Positions 52,335-61,828 are shown, counted from the first letter of the stretch. The stretch is 64,000 nt of DNA from CALBPI01 sp038524795 (GCA_038524795.1 JBCBIJ010000008.1:62001-126000); one strand, 5' to 3'. The notes: generated by a model from the letters alone, not told the origin. Program-made: numbers and translations.

Positions 52335-52826
52335 TCAGGCCGCAATTCGCTGGCCCAGGCGCGCCTGGATTTGGCGCGCAAACGGCAGTGGCACGCGGCG
52401 CGGCAGCGTCCGGTGAATCTTGCGCATGTTCAGAAAAATCCAGCGGTGCTCGAGGATGTTGAAGGCGGCGGCCAGGTCCCAGGCAGGCGGCAGCACGTAG
52501 ATCACCTCCTTGCCCACGCGACGCAGCTCGGCGTCGAAGCGATCCGGGTCATCGATATGCTCGGCCGTGTGCGAACAGAGCACCGTTTCAAACTGGTCGT
52601 CTTCAAAAGGCAATCGGTAGATGTTCTTCACCTGAACGAAGTTCGGCACATCCGCATGCTGCATGATGTCCGCGTTGACGCCACCCCCATCGACCGTACC
52701 GCAACAGATGTTGAGGTCCCAGGAACGTGAAGCAACGATTCTGGTTTTCAGGTGCCGGTAGCTGTACCAGTGCAGGAATACGACGATGATCGTGACGGCG
52801 ACGACAAGCGCAAAGAACAGGGCCAT
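52335..52826 (-). CDS. Membrane-tethered SAM-dependent methyltransferase-like protein
   Basis: 163 residues. N-terminal TM helix (LFFALVVAVTIIVVFLHWYS) then a compact methyltransferase-like core: WDLNICCGTVDGGGVNADIM (motif I), YRLPFEDDQFETVLCSHTAE, HIDDPDRFDAELRRVGKEVI. It is shorter than usual class I enzymes, lacking the last strands. The ATG at 52826 is chosen because GGGAG sits 5 bp before it; a GTG at 52832 is the alternative. Target unknown. It points toward the secreted protein gene and is 68 bp from the phosphoribosyltransferase gene upstream. Confidence 0.76.
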   Translation of the reverse strand: MALFFALVVAVTIIVVFLHWYSYRHLKTRIVASRSWDLNICCGTVDGGGVNADIMQHADVPNFVQVKNIYRLPFEDDQFETVLCSHTAEHIDDPDRFDAELRRVGKEVIYVLPPAWDLAAAFNILEHRWIFLNMRKIHRTLPRRVPLPFARQIQARLGQRIAA

Positions 52827-52900
52827 GGGCACTCCCGGAATTGCGGGCAGGCAAAGTGCCGGAGCCTAGCAGACGCCTTGTGACGGTTCTGTGACGGCTG

Positions 52901-53476
52901 CTAGTCGCGGGTCGGCACATCTGCGACGTAGGGCTTGTGCGCCGCAATCTCGTCGGCGTCGAGTCCCACAAGTTCGTAAGGCAGCACAAGCCAGTCCTGT
53001 GTCTCGTGCAGGAAGTAGTCCGGCGCGGCGCCAGACTTGTTGAGACCAGGCTTGTGCCAGATTGTGGCTGTGCGCACGTCGGCCGGCATGTTGCGCTTGA
53101 GTTTGCTCGCCAGTCGGCGCCGCACGACGTCGAGCGTCGAGCCCGACCCCGAAACGTCATCCACAATCAGCAGGCGGTCTTCGGCGTCGAGCGTCTCGAG
53201 CAGGTACTGCGTGCCGTGCACACGAATCTCGCGCGCGGGGTCGCCAACCATAGTCTCGTAGTGCGCGAGGCCGCGGTACGACGTGCGCAACGCGATGTGG
53301 TTGGTTTCAACGCCCAGGTACTGCAGGCACTCCTGCACATAGATGCCGACGGAGCTCCCACCGCGCCACAACCCCACGAGAAACGTCGGCCGGAAGCCCG
53401 AGTTGTAGATCGCCACGCCGAGCCGAAAGCTGTCTTCAATCAGGGCCTGTTCGCGCACAAAGGTCTTGGTCGCCAT
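52901..53476 (-). CDS. Phosphoribosyltransferase family protein (copy 1 of a divergent pair)
   Basis: 191 residues. PRPP-binding motif LLIVDDVSGSGSTLDVV; hood and flexible parts: FRPTFLVGLWRGGSSVGIYV, HIALRTSYRGLAHYETMV, TIWHKPGLNKSGAAPDYFLH, ETQDWLVLPYE. It resembles type I PRTases of the hypoxanthine/xanthine salvage type, including the IWHKP and WLVLPYE elements of archaeal-like Gpt relatives. It is a paralog of the gene starting at 53530 on the other strand, 53 bp away. The purine base used cannot be told. Confidence 0.85.
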   Translation of the reverse strand: MATKTFVREQALIEDSFRLGVAIYNSGFRPTFLVGLWRGGSSVGIYVQECLQYLGVETNHIALRTSYRGLAHYETMVGDPAREIRVHGTQYLLETLDAEDRLLIVDDVSGSGSTLDVVRRRLASKLKRNMPADVRTATIWHKPGLNKSGAAPDYFLHETQDWLVLPYELVGLDADEIAAHKPYVADVPTRD

Positions 53477-53529
53477 ACGCCAGTCTAGCACCGGCTTGCA
53501 CGCACGCGCCCTGCGCGCGACAGTGGGCC

Positions 53530-54096
53530 ATGGCAGACAAGCTCTACATCGACGCCCAGGACCTGCTCGAGGACAGCTTCAAACTCGGGGCGGACATCGT
53601 TGCCAGTGGCTTCCGGCCGAGCTTTATTCTCGCGCTCTGGCGCGGCGCCGCACCCATCGGAATCGCCGTGCAGGAATTCTTGGCCTGGCACGGTATCGAG
53701 GCCGACCACATCGCCGTGCGCACAGCGTCCTACACCGGCATCGACAATCAGTCTCGAGAGATTGCCATCTACGGCATGGGGTACCTCGTCAAGAACGTGA
53801 CCCACGAGGATCGGCTGCTCATCGTCGATGATGTCTTCGACACGGGCCACACGATCGAGGCGATCATCGCCGAGTTGCGCGCCAAGACCCGGCGCAACGC
53901 GCCGCAGGACATCCGCGTCGCGGTGCCCTGGTACAAACCCGCACGCAATGAGACAGGTCGTATCCCCGACTACTACCGCCACGAGACGACACGTTGGCTC
54001 AAATTCCCGCATTCGCTGGAGGGGCTGACACTCGAGGAAGTGCGCGAGCACCGGCCAGCGCTCGCCGACATCCTGGCCGAGGCCAAGACCAGCTAA
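53530..54096 (+). CDS. Phosphoribosyltransferase family protein (copy 2 of a divergent pair)
   Basis: 188 residues. PRPP motif LLIVDDVFDTGHTIEAI; matching segments FRPSFILALWRGAAPIGIAV, HIAVRTASYTGIDNQSREIA, PWYKPARNETGRIPDYYRHE, TTRWLKFPHSLEGL. It aligns end to end with copy 1 (YIDAQDLLEDSF/REQALIEDSFRLG; SFxxxxxPxF; DDVxxxGxT), but its active loop is the standard DDVFDTGHT, whereas copy 1 has DDVSGSGST. The two start codons are 53 bp apart with no room for long control regions. Purine salvage is the likely role. It converges on the PhyH gene with a 4-bp overlap. Confidence 0.86.
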   Translation: MADKLYIDAQDLLEDSFKLGADIVASGFRPSFILALWRGAAPIGIAVQEFLAWHGIEADHIAVRTASYTGIDNQSREIAIYGMGYLVKNVTHEDRLLIVDDVFDTGHTIEAIIAELRAKTRRNAPQDIRVAVPWYKPARNETGRIPDYYRHETTRWLKFPHSLEGLTLEEVREHRPALADILAEAKTS

Positions 54097-54935
54097 AGCC
54101 GGAACGGTGGCAGCGTCGGGCGCTGCAGCCAGTTCAGCGGCGACCATTCGACGAGCTGTTCCGTTACGTGCATCGTGAAGGCGTGGCGCGATCGCTGTGA
54201 TCGGTTTTCGGAGCTGTAGTGCGGCATGCGCTCGTGGAACAGCACGACGCTGCCCGCGGGTACGGGCACGGGTACGGCCGGCTCGCTGCCCTGCCAAGGG
54301 GTGTCGTCGAGCGTCTCGAGGCCCCCTTCACGCGCGCGCCAATCCACGGTGTAGCGTTCACGCAGCGGCAGCCGGTGCGCACCCGGCTGCATCCAGAGGC
54401 AGCCGTTCGTCTCCGTCGCATCCTCGACGGCCACCCAGACGCCCGTGACACCGGGCGCCGCCGAGATCAGATAGCTCGCGTCTTGATGCCAGCGCACCTC
54501 GCCACCGATTCCGGGCTGTTTGAAGATGTACATGGTCTGCATGACCACAGGCGCACCATAGCCGAGGTCGCGCAGTGCGGCGCCGAACCAGGGGTGGCTG
54601 CAAAACGTCCGAAACGTCGTGTCGCGATCGTGCAGCGCGTGGCCAATCTTGTTGATGGCCAGCGACTTCTCGCGATTCAAGCTGCCGTCATTGTCGAGCG
54701 CGCCGGCTTCGAGAAAGCAGTGCACGGCCTCGGAGGAATTGAAGAAGTAATCGTCGCGACCAGAATCCCGGTCGTCCGTGCGGAACACCGTGCGGTGCGC
54801 GTCGGCGTCGAACGCTTCGACGATATCAGATGCCGCAGCCTGCAGCGCATGCATTTGCGCGGGCCGAAACACGCCTTCGATAGCCAGGAAGCCCTGCTCT
54901 CGAAACGTCTCGATGTCCGTGTCGGACAGGGCCAT
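54093..54935 (-). CDS. Phytanoyl-CoA dioxygenase (PhyH) family oxygenase
   Basis: 280 residues. Fe(II)/2-oxoglutarate oxygenase fold: IETFREQGFLAIEGVFRPAQ at the N-terminus, iron ligands His and Asp in EVRWHQDASYLISAAPGVTG, the distal His in LFHERMPHYSSENRSQRSRH, and an Arg in the same stretch for 2-oxoglutarate. NGCLWMQPGAHRLPLRERYT is typical of the family. Substrate unknown; members act on acyl-CoAs, ectoine and natural products. It starts 3 bp after ureG on the same strand, so the two are probably cotranscribed. Confidence 0.9.
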   Translation of the reverse strand: MALSDTDIETFREQGFLAIEGVFRPAQMHALQAAASDIVEAFDADAHRTVFRTDDRDSGRDDYFFNSSEAVHCFLEAGALDNDGSLNREKSLAINKIGHALHDRDTTFRTFCSHPWFGAALRDLGYGAPVVMQTMYIFKQPGIGGEVRWHQDASYLISAAPGVTGVWVAVEDATETNGCLWMQPGAHRLPLRERYTVDWRAREGGLETLDDTPWQGSEPAVPVPVPAGSVVLFHERMPHYSSENRSQRSRHAFTMHVTEQLVEWSPLNWLQRPTLPPFRL

Positions 54936-54938
54936 GGT

Positions 54939-55574
<636 letters not shown>

Positions 55575-55628
55575 CTTGAGTCTCCTGTCGCGAAAGGTCA
55601 GAAACCGACTATCGAACAACCCATCCGG

Positions 55629-55693
55629 GGACGCAACCGCGCGTGAGTCTGTCAGAATAGACGCGCGTCCCGCGCTAATGACAGGTTGCGTCC
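55629..55693. repeat. 10-bp inverted repeat in the divergent ureG/55.7-kb gap
   Basis: GGACGCAACC (55629–55638) and GGTTGCGTCC (55684–55693) are exact reverse complements, 45 bp apart, in the 139-bp space between the ureG start and the divergent gene. The arms could be operator half-sites or chance. Confidence 0.4.
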
Positions 55694-55713
55694 GCCCCCG
55701 TTAAGGAGCCACC

Positions 55714-57291
55714 GTGATGTTCAGACTGCTCGCGTTCGTATCCCTTGTTTGGCTTGCCGGGATCTGCGCTGCCCCGTCCCGCGCAGACACCAATCCCGCG
55801 CTCATCGACTCACCCTGGCCGACCTATCACGCGGGGCCGCTGCGCCAGGCCTCGACACCCCTGCCAGGTCCACGCCAATCAGAGCCCCAGGCAGACATTA
55901 GCGCCTTCAAAGATGCCGCCGGTATCGAGTTCGGCACATCCCCCTGGCACATCCTGTCAGCGCAGCGCTATGACGATGCACCCGAGGCCCGCGCGGTCTG
56001 GGGCGTATCGCTGAAGTACCTCTACAAGTACGTCGTCGATGGCGATCGGTTTGCCCACATCGACAGTTTCAAGCTGAATGACCTGCCGTTTTTCATCGGC
56101 TGGAACTTCTTCGGCCTGAGCGATGGGCGCATTGTGGTGCCGAACCCCAGCGGTCTGCGCACTCGCGAACACCGAAAATCCGTTTGCGCCGGTAAGCACC
56201 CCGCCCTGCTCGTGTTCGACGACGGCACCGACAGCGGCTCAGGCATTCGCTGCGTGGGCAAGTTCGAATTCACGCCGGACCGAATCGAGAACGCCTGCGG
56301 CTTTCGACGCACGGTCATCGGGACTACGACGGTGGCTGTCAACGTCACGTTCAGTGGCCACATTGCTGTGCAGCTCCGGCGCGAGACCGGGCGATTTCGT
56401 AACAAGCGCCGCGAGACCTGGATGGCCATCGTCGATAACGCGCTGACGCGTATCGTGGCTTGCGCGAAAATCGCGGACGGCGCCGCCAGCAATGGCGTCC
56501 CACTTCAGGCCACGGCCGACGGCGGGACGCGACTGTTTGTCGCCACTGAAGACGAGATGGTCGCAGTTCTGTGGCAACCAGCGACACGTCGTGTCGAACG
56601 TGAAGCTGCGATTCCCATTGCCTACCGGGGTCGCACAGGAACGACACCGACACTCATGCAGGCGGGTGGCCGCGACTGGCTCATTACCGTCGACGCGCGC
56701 TGCGCCGTCGCGAAGGTCTTCACAGGCGCCATCGCCTGTAGCGACGACGACCGACCCTCGGCTGTCGTTGCGATGCCGCTACCCCTGGGCAGCGGTGACG
56801 TGCTACGCGTGGCGCTTCCAGATTTCATTGACACGGTGGAGAACTCACCGGCGGTGTCCGGCGAGTCGATTGTCGTCGCCAACTATTCCGGCTACACGCC
56901 TGAGGGCAAGAAAGACGGCAAGCCGGATCGAGCGACGGGCCTCGCCAAACTGGGCTGGGATCGTGACGCCGACACATTCCGCGTCGACTGGCAGGTCGCC
57001 GAGCTCCAATACAGCGGTGTACCGACCATCAGTGCCGGCAGTAATCTCGTCTACGGTTCGGGCAGCGAGCCCGACGGCTTTACCTACTTTTATGGCATTC
57101 GGCTCGAAGATGACGAGGCGGGCCGTGCAGGCGAGCTCGTGGTGCGCAAACGATTGGGCCGATCAAAACCCAGCAAACGCGGCGCCAAGGACGCGATTTA
57201 TGATGCCGGCAATAACATCCTGATCAACGACGACGGCGCCGCAATCATGGCTGGCGGCGAGTCGCTGATTCGGATTCGCGACGCACAATAG
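55714..57291 (+). CDS. Secreted protein of unknown function (possible beta-propeller)
   Basis: About 525 residues, from GTG at 55714 or ATG at 55717, behind a clear AAGGAG. Signal peptide FRLLAFVSLVWLAGICAAPS. The mature part begins SPWPTYHAGPLRQASTPLPG and contains repeated beta-strand-like stretches (FFIGWNFFGLSDGRIVVPNP; GTTTVAVNVTFSGHIAVQL; ATEDEMVAVLWQPATRRVER; GVPTISAGSNLVYGSG), which may form a propeller fold. About five Cys, likely disulfide-bonded. No enzyme motif recognised. It is transcribed opposite to the urease genes and lies between ureG and the CpcT-like/membrane pair. Confidence 0.78.
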   Translation: MMFRLLAFVSLVWLAGICAAPSRADTNPALIDSPWPTYHAGPLRQASTPLPGPRQSEPQADISAFKDAAGIEFGTSPWHILSAQRYDDAPEARAVWGVSLKYLYKYVVDGDRFAHIDSFKLNDLPFFIGWNFFGLSDGRIVVPNPSGLRTREHRKSVCAGKHPALLVFDDGTDSGSGIRCVGKFEFTPDRIENACGFRRTVIGTTTVAVNVTFSGHIAVQLRRETGRFRNKRRETWMAIVDNALTRIVACAKIADGAASNGVPLQATADGGTRLFVATEDEMVAVLWQPATRRVEREAAIPIAYRGRTGTTPTLMQAGGRDWLITVDARCAVAKVFTGAIACSDDDRPSAVVAMPLPLGSGDVLRVALPDFIDTVENSPAVSGESIVVANYSGYTPEGKKDGKPDRATGLAKLGWDRDADTFRVDWQVAELQYSGVPTISAGSNLVYGSGSEPDGFTYFYGIRLEDDEAGRAGELVVRKRLGRSKPSKRGAKDAIYDAGNNILINDDGAAIMAGGESLIRIRDAQ

Positions 57292-57337
57292 CGCGATGCA
57301 CGACTCGCGTTGGTCCCACAGACACGGGACCTCGGGC

Positions 57338-58045
57338 TTATTCGAGATAGACGTCGATTTCCTCGAGCACGCGCTCGAGTGCCGCATCGGCAGACTCGTA
57401 CTGCCGGCGCAGCTGTCCGATGAGGTCGAGCTTGAACAGCGCGAGATTACGAATGATGCGCATCTCGGGTAGAGGCGGATCCTCACCAACGGGAATGTTG
57501 TCGAGGTCGAATGGACTACCGGGCGCGTACCCTATCGCAAGGTTGTCGACGATGAAGCGGTCGAAGTTCATTTGCTGGACTGTCAACAGGTCTTGCTGGG
57601 ACACGCCTATCGTAAAGAGCGCGGCACTCATTCGGGCTAAAGCCTGGCGCAGCGGATCGCTCGTGAGCAATGCCAACTCCCCCGAATTCTCGAGATCGTC
57701 ATAGACATTCATTTCTGGCGTGAAGCGCGGACCGAACAGGTAGCCAACCATCAGCGTCTGCTTCTTCTCCGACCCGAAGTCGTCGGTGCCCTCCCAGTAG
57801 ACAATCTCACGAAGCGCACCCGCCACCTGGTCTGTATCATCGATCGCGGTGGCGAGCCGCTCTCGCGTCGCAACGACGTTGTCCCGGAGTGCCGCGATCC
57901 TCGCCGCTTCCTTCTTGCGATCCTGGCGGTCTGCCACCCAGCCATCGGCCCACAGTGCGATCAAGACACCCAGCACAATGATCGCAAGCTCAGCAATGAG
58001 TCGAACCGGGAGACTGGTGGCTTCCTGAGGTTTGGGCTTACTCAT
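57338..58045 (-). CDS. Single-pass membrane protein with coiled-coil-like domain, unknown
   Basis: 235 residues. A TM helix near the N-terminus (LIAELAIIVLGVLIALWADG) is followed by a charged helical segment (RQDRKKEAARIAALRDNVVA, TRERLATAIDD) and a helical C-terminal half ending in YESADAALERVLEEIDVYLE. The shape, 'LIAELxIIVxGVLIAL...W', recurs in short proteobacterial proteins I cannot name. The ATG at 58045 overlaps the CpcT-like stop by 8 bp, so translation is coupled. It is the last gene of the ureD-to-here unit. Confidence 0.76.
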   Translation of the reverse strand: MSKPKPQEATSLPVRLIAELAIIVLGVLIALWADGWVADRQDRKKEAARIAALRDNVVATRERLATAIDDTDQVAGALREIVYWEGTDDFGSEKKQTLMVGYLFGPRFTPEMNVYDDLENSGELALLTSDPLRQALARMSAALFTIGVSQQDLLTVQQMNFDRFIVDNLAIGYAPGSPFDLDNIPVGEDPPLPEMRIIRNLALFKLDLIGQLRRQYESADAALERVLEEIDVYLE

Positions 58046-59009
58046 CTGTGGATTCCTGGCTAACCGCGCGACCCGGTTGTCTCGGTGACGCAGGGCTGAT
58101 TCGGCCATCATCGTAAACGGCATCGGGGCGCATGAGACAGCTTAGCCGGGTGTCTTCTGCCCCCAGTGCGATGTCGCCCGAATCCCGCACGCGGGCCTGC
58201 GAATAGATTCGGCCGCGGTTCCTGGCGCGCAACACCAGGCCGCGTGTGTCATCGGCCGCGTAGCGTTGCAACACCCAGGACCAACCGTCGCGCTCGATAG
58301 CGCCGCCCTGATCGTGCACCCAAACGGCCCGTTCGTCGGCGAAGCGACACCGAAACGGTCGTGCTTTCGGCGCATGCGTGGGCGTGTCACCGCGCATCCC
58401 GAACAGGTATTCGCCATCTGCGCTCAGCCCTCTGTCGGCAAACCAGATCGCATCGGGGCTCAGCATGAGGTATTCCTCGAGGTAGACGCGTTGGCCAAAT
58501 CGCTGCGACTCGAAGCTGCAGGCGCCCTCGTCGAGCCGGCCGACGAGACGCTCGCCCTCGCGCTGCCAAAACAAATCGCAGCCGGGCCAGACCGTTGTGT
58601 CCTCGGGCCGCAGGCCAGCCAGTAGCGCAGGGTCGCGATAGGCACCGAGCAACACGTTGGTGTCGGGCGGAATGTGCACGCGCAGCCGCAGCTGCTGGCG
58701 CTCGGGATCGATTGAGACGACGTAAACGCGTTGTCGGTAGACCGCTTCCGGATCGCCATCACGGTACTGCTCGGCGTAGTACACCTGCTTGCCGAAGGCG
58801 GGCAGATCTACGCGGCGAAAAATCGAGTGGCGACGGTAGTTGCGCTGCTCCGGCGGGAGCCTCGCGAGTCGCTGTTCTTCGACTTGCAAGGCACTGTCGT
58901 AGCGCCCCGGAAACCAGTCCACAAAATCCGCGAGATCCGCCTTGGGTCCATCGGCCCACGCGGCCTGCGCGAACAGCCAGACCAACGCGCCGGCGAGCGC
59001 CTGCTTCAC
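58038..59009 (-). CDS. CpcT/CpeT-like (chromophore lyase family) secreted protein
   Basis: 323 residues from a GTG start with signal peptide MKQALAGALVWLFAQAAWAD. The body resembles CpcT/CpeT: LADFVDWFPGRYDSALQVEE, FGKQVYYAEQYRDGD, VYRQRVYVVSIDPERQQLRL, WPGCDLFWQREGERLVGRLD, EGACSFESQRFGQRVYLEEY and LMLSPDAIWFADRGLSADGE. In cyanobacteria this family attaches bilins to phycobiliproteins; there are no phycobilins here, so ligand and role are open. The GTG overlaps the ureF stop by 4 bp (GTGA), tying it to the urease operon. Confidence 0.8.
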   Translation of the reverse strand: MKQALAGALVWLFAQAAWADGPKADLADFVDWFPGRYDSALQVEEQRLARLPPEQRNYRRHSIFRRVDLPAFGKQVYYAEQYRDGDPEAVYRQRVYVVSIDPERQQLRLRVHIPPDTNVLLGAYRDPALLAGLRPEDTTVWPGCDLFWQREGERLVGRLDEGACSFESQRFGQRVYLEEYLMLSPDAIWFADRGLSADGEYLFGMRGDTPTHAPKARPFRCRFADERAVWVHDQGGAIERDGWSWVLQRYAADDTRGLVLRARNRGRIYSQARVRDSGDIALGAEDTRLSCLMRPDAVYDDGRISPASPRQPGRAVSQESTDE

Positions 59010-59674
59010 GACCGAAACAGCCGCGTGTACTGCGTCTCGTGTTGCATGGCGGCGATGTCGGAAGCCAGCGTCGCGCTGGCCAGATCGTCAAGCGCCGTCA
59101 CGCCGGCCCGCGCGACCGCGGCATCGACAGATGCTTCGAGTTGCGCCGTGATGCGCTGGCCGTCGGTTTGACCCAGTGGCACGAGGCGCACGGCCGCCGA
59201 AACGAGATTGGCGACAAACGCATGCGCATAGCCCGTCAGTGTGGCGCGCTCGGGAACGCCGTGCGCGGCTGCAACGGCACCGACCGCCACGGGGTACGCG
59301 CAGTCATCAGGCAGCGACGCGAGCGACGCATCGGACCAGGTCGCACGAACGGTGCCGATGAACGCAGTGCCCTGCGCTTGGGTTTCCGTGACGCGCTCCG
59401 CGGTGCCAGAGAACGCGAGCGCGAGCTCCGACAAGTCGTTAATCGGTGCGCACTCGGCCATCGCACGCCAGGCGGCAGCGCACAGCACGAGGTCTGACTG
59501 TCCGCTGCCCTGCGTGATGAGCTCAGCAATCCAGTCGCGCACGGGTTCAGGCCTTGTCAGCCCTTCATGCTCAATCTGCCACTCGAGTCCGTGGCTGAAG
59601 GCGTAGGCCCCGACGGGAAATGACGGCGAGAGCCAGCTCATGAGCCGGTAGAGCGAAGCCGCGTCGTCGCGCAT
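59006..59674 (-). CDS. ureF: Urease accessory protein UreF
   Basis: All-helical chaperone that works with UreD and UreG in nickel insertion. 222 residues: LYRLMSWLSPSFPVGAYAFS, HGLEWQIEHEGLTRPEPVRD, WIAELITQGSGQSDLVLCAA, FIGTVRATWSD and LVSAAVRLVPLGQTDGQRI. The stop overlaps the CpcT-like start by 4 bp. Its start shares one base with the ureE stop (TGATG). Confidence 0.94.
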   Translation of the reverse strand: MRDDAASLYRLMSWLSPSFPVGAYAFSHGLEWQIEHEGLTRPEPVRDWIAELITQGSGQSDLVLCAAAWRAMAECAPINDLSELALAFSGTAERVTETQAQGTAFIGTVRATWSDASLASLPDDCAYPVAVGAVAAAHGVPERATLTGYAHAFVANLVSAAVRLVPLGQTDGQRITAQLEASVDAAVARAGVTALDDLASATLASDIAAMQHETQYTRLFRS

Positions 59675-60114
59675 CAGTGGCCATGCCCCGAGTAGGCGCC
59701 GCCCTCGGGTTGGAAGGGACGTTCGGCGGGTGTCGCCGTGCCACCGAGACCCGTCACCATGTCCGCGATCACATGGTCGCTGGCAATGACGATGTGGTCG
59801 GCGTGCAGTTCTGCGGCCAGGTGGCGGTTGCCGATGTGCCAGGCGATGCGCACAAGCGTGTCTGTGTCGGGCGCCGTGATTTCCAGCACAGGCTCTGCCT
59901 CGGCGACGACACGCACGTGGCTGCCGTCATCAAGCGCGAGTACATCGCCGTCGCGCAGTGCCACGGCATCCGGTAGGTCAAGCACAAAGGGCTGGCCTGC
60001 ATCGCTGGTCATGGCCATGCGGCGGCGGTGGCGACGATCATGCGCGAGCGTCACGGTGTCCTCGGCTTCAGGCGCGGCAGCACCCGACATCACGGTGATC
60101 GCACGCGCGGTCAT
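59674..60114 (-). CDS. ureE: Urease nickel metallochaperone UreE
   Basis: 146 residues. The N-terminal peptide-binding part (VTLAHDRRHRRRMAMTSDAG, VLDLPDAVALRDGDVLALDD) precedes the metal-binding domain (LVRIAWHIGNRHLAAELHAD, HVIADMVTGLGGTATPAERP, FQPEGGAYSGHGH). The conserved HIGNRH metal site is present. The C-terminal His tail is short (GHGH), so nickel storage capacity is probably low. ureC is 7 bp upstream. Confidence 0.94.
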   Translation of the reverse strand: MTARAITVMSGAAAPEAEDTVTLAHDRRHRRRMAMTSDAGQPFVLDLPDAVALRDGDVLALDDGSHVRVVAEAEPVLEITAPDTDTLVRIAWHIGNRHLAAELHADHIVIASDHVIADMVTGLGGTATPAERPFQPEGGAYSGHGH

Positions 60115-60121
60115 GTGGGGC

Positions 60122-61828
60122 CTAGTAAAGGAAGTAACGCTGCGCCATGGGCAGCACGTCGGCCGGCTCGCAGGTCAGCAACTCACCATCGGCGCGGACC
60201 TCGTAGGTCTCGGGGTCGACTTCGATCTCGGGCAGCGCGTCGTTGAGCACCATGTCGGCCTTGCCGATATTGCGGGTGTCCTCGACAGGCAACGTCGTTT
60301 TCTCAAGCCCCAGGAATTCACGCAGACCGCCTTCGTGCGCAGCCTGAGACAGGAAGGTCACGGCGCTGTTTGCGAGCGCGCCACCGAACGCACCAAACAT
60401 CGGTCGGTAGTGCACGGGCTGCGGCGTGGGAATGGACGCGTTGGGATCGCCCATGGGCGCCGCGACAATACTGCCCATCTTGAGTACGAGATCGGGCTTC
60501 ACGCCGAAGAACGCCGGTGACCAAAGGCACAGGTCGGCAAGCTTGCCCACCTCGATGCTGCCCACGTGCTGTGAGATGCCATGCGCAATCGCGGGGTTGA
60601 TCGTGTACTTGGCGATGTAGCGACGCACGCGCAGGTTGTCGTTGTTGCCCTGCTCTTCGCTGAGCCGACCCAGCTGGCGCTTCATCTTGTCAGCCGTCTG
60701 CCAGGTGCGAATGAGCACCTCGCCCACGCGCCCCATAGCCTGACTGTCCGATGCGATGATCGAGAACGCCCCACGGTCGTGAAGGATGTCTTCGGCCGCA
60801 ATCGTCTCCTTGCGGATCCGACTCTCGGCAAAAGCCACGTCTTCGGCGATTTTCGGGTCGAGGTGATGACACACCATGAGCATGTCGAGATGCTCGTCGA
60901 TCGTGTTCACGGTGTAAGGCCGCGTCGGGTTCGTAGACGACGGGATCACGTTGGGCAGACCACAAACCTTGATGATGTCGGGCGCGTGACCGCCACCCGC
61001 GCCTTCGGTGTGGAAGGCGTGGATCGTACGTCCCTTAAAGGCTGCGACCGTGTCTTCCACGAAGCCCGACTCATTGAGCGTGTCCGTGTGGATCATGACC
61101 TGAACGTCGAGTTGGTCAGCAACGGACAGGCAGTTGTCGATGGCCGCGGGCGTCGTGCCCCAGTCTTCGTGCAGTTTCAGCGCGCAGGCGCCCGCGCGCA
61201 CTTGTTCTTCGATGGCCGCGGGCAGCGCCGCGTTGCCCTTGCCCGAGAACGCGAGGTTTACGGGAAACGCATCGGCGGCCTGTAGCATGCGGCCGATGTG
61301 CCAGGCACCGGGTGTGCAGGTCGTGGCGTTGGTGCCGGTCGCCGGACCCGTGCCGCCGCCCAACATGGTCGTCACACCCGACATCAGCGCATCGTCGAGT
61401 TGCTGCGGGCAAATAAAGTGAATGTGTGCGTCGAACGCCCCCGCGGTCAGGATTTTGCCCTCGCCCGCAATGGCTTCGGTCGACGGACCGATGACGATGT
61501 CGACGCCGGGCTGGATGTCGGGGTTGCCGGCCTTGCCGATGCCCGCGATGCGGCCGTCGCGCAAGCCAACGTCGGCTTTGAAGATGCCCGTGTGATCGAC
61601 GATGAGCGCGTTAGTGATCACGGTGTCAACGGCGCCGTCGATGCGCCGCATCTGCGACTGGCCCATGCCGTCGCGGATGACCTTGCCGCCGCCGAATTTG
61701 ACCTCTTCACCGTAGGTCGTGAAGTCGCGCTCGACCTCGATGAACAGGTCCGTGTCGGCCAGGCGCACCTGGTCGCCCGTGGTCGGACCAAACATCGCGG
61801 CATAAGTATCGCGTGGAATCGTCGCCAT
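60122..61828 (-). CDS. ureC: Urease alpha subunit UreC
   Basis: Catalytic subunit that hydrolyses urea to ammonia and carbamate. 568 residues, full length. Nickel ligands: two His in AFDAHIHFICPQQLDDALMS, the carbamylated Lys in AGACALKLHEDWGTTPAAID, and the His of VMIHTDTLNESGFVEDTVAA. The general-acid His is in MLMVCHHLDPKIAEDVAFAE. HAFHTEGAGGGHAPDIIKVC is also intact. All conserved residues I checked are present. It starts 2 bp after ureB, 7 bp before ureE. Confidence 0.98.
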   Translation of the reverse strand: MATIPRDTYAAMFGPTTGDQVRLADTDLFIEVERDFTTYGEEVKFGGGKVIRDGMGQSQMRRIDGAVDTVITNALIVDHTGIFKADVGLRDGRIAGIGKAGNPDIQPGVDIVIGPSTEAIAGEGKILTAGAFDAHIHFICPQQLDDALMSGVTTMLGGGTGPATGTNATTCTPGAWHIGRMLQAADAFPVNLAFSGKGNAALPAAIEEQVRAGACALKLHEDWGTTPAAIDNCLSVADQLDVQVMIHTDTLNESGFVEDTVAAFKGRTIHAFHTEGAGGGHAPDIIKVCGLPNVIPSSTNPTRPYTVNTIDEHLDMLMVCHHLDPKIAEDVAFAESRIRKETIAAEDILHDRGAFSIIASDSQAMGRVGEVLIRTWQTADKMKRQLGRLSEEQGNNDNLRVRRYIAKYTINPAIAHGISQHVGSIEVGKLADLCLWSPAFFGVKPDLVLKMGSIVAAPMGDPNASIPTPQPVHYRPMFGAFGGALANSAVTFLSQAAHEGGLREFLGLEKTTLPVEDTRNIGKADMVLNDALPEIEVDPETYEVRADGELLTCEPADVLPMAQRYFLY

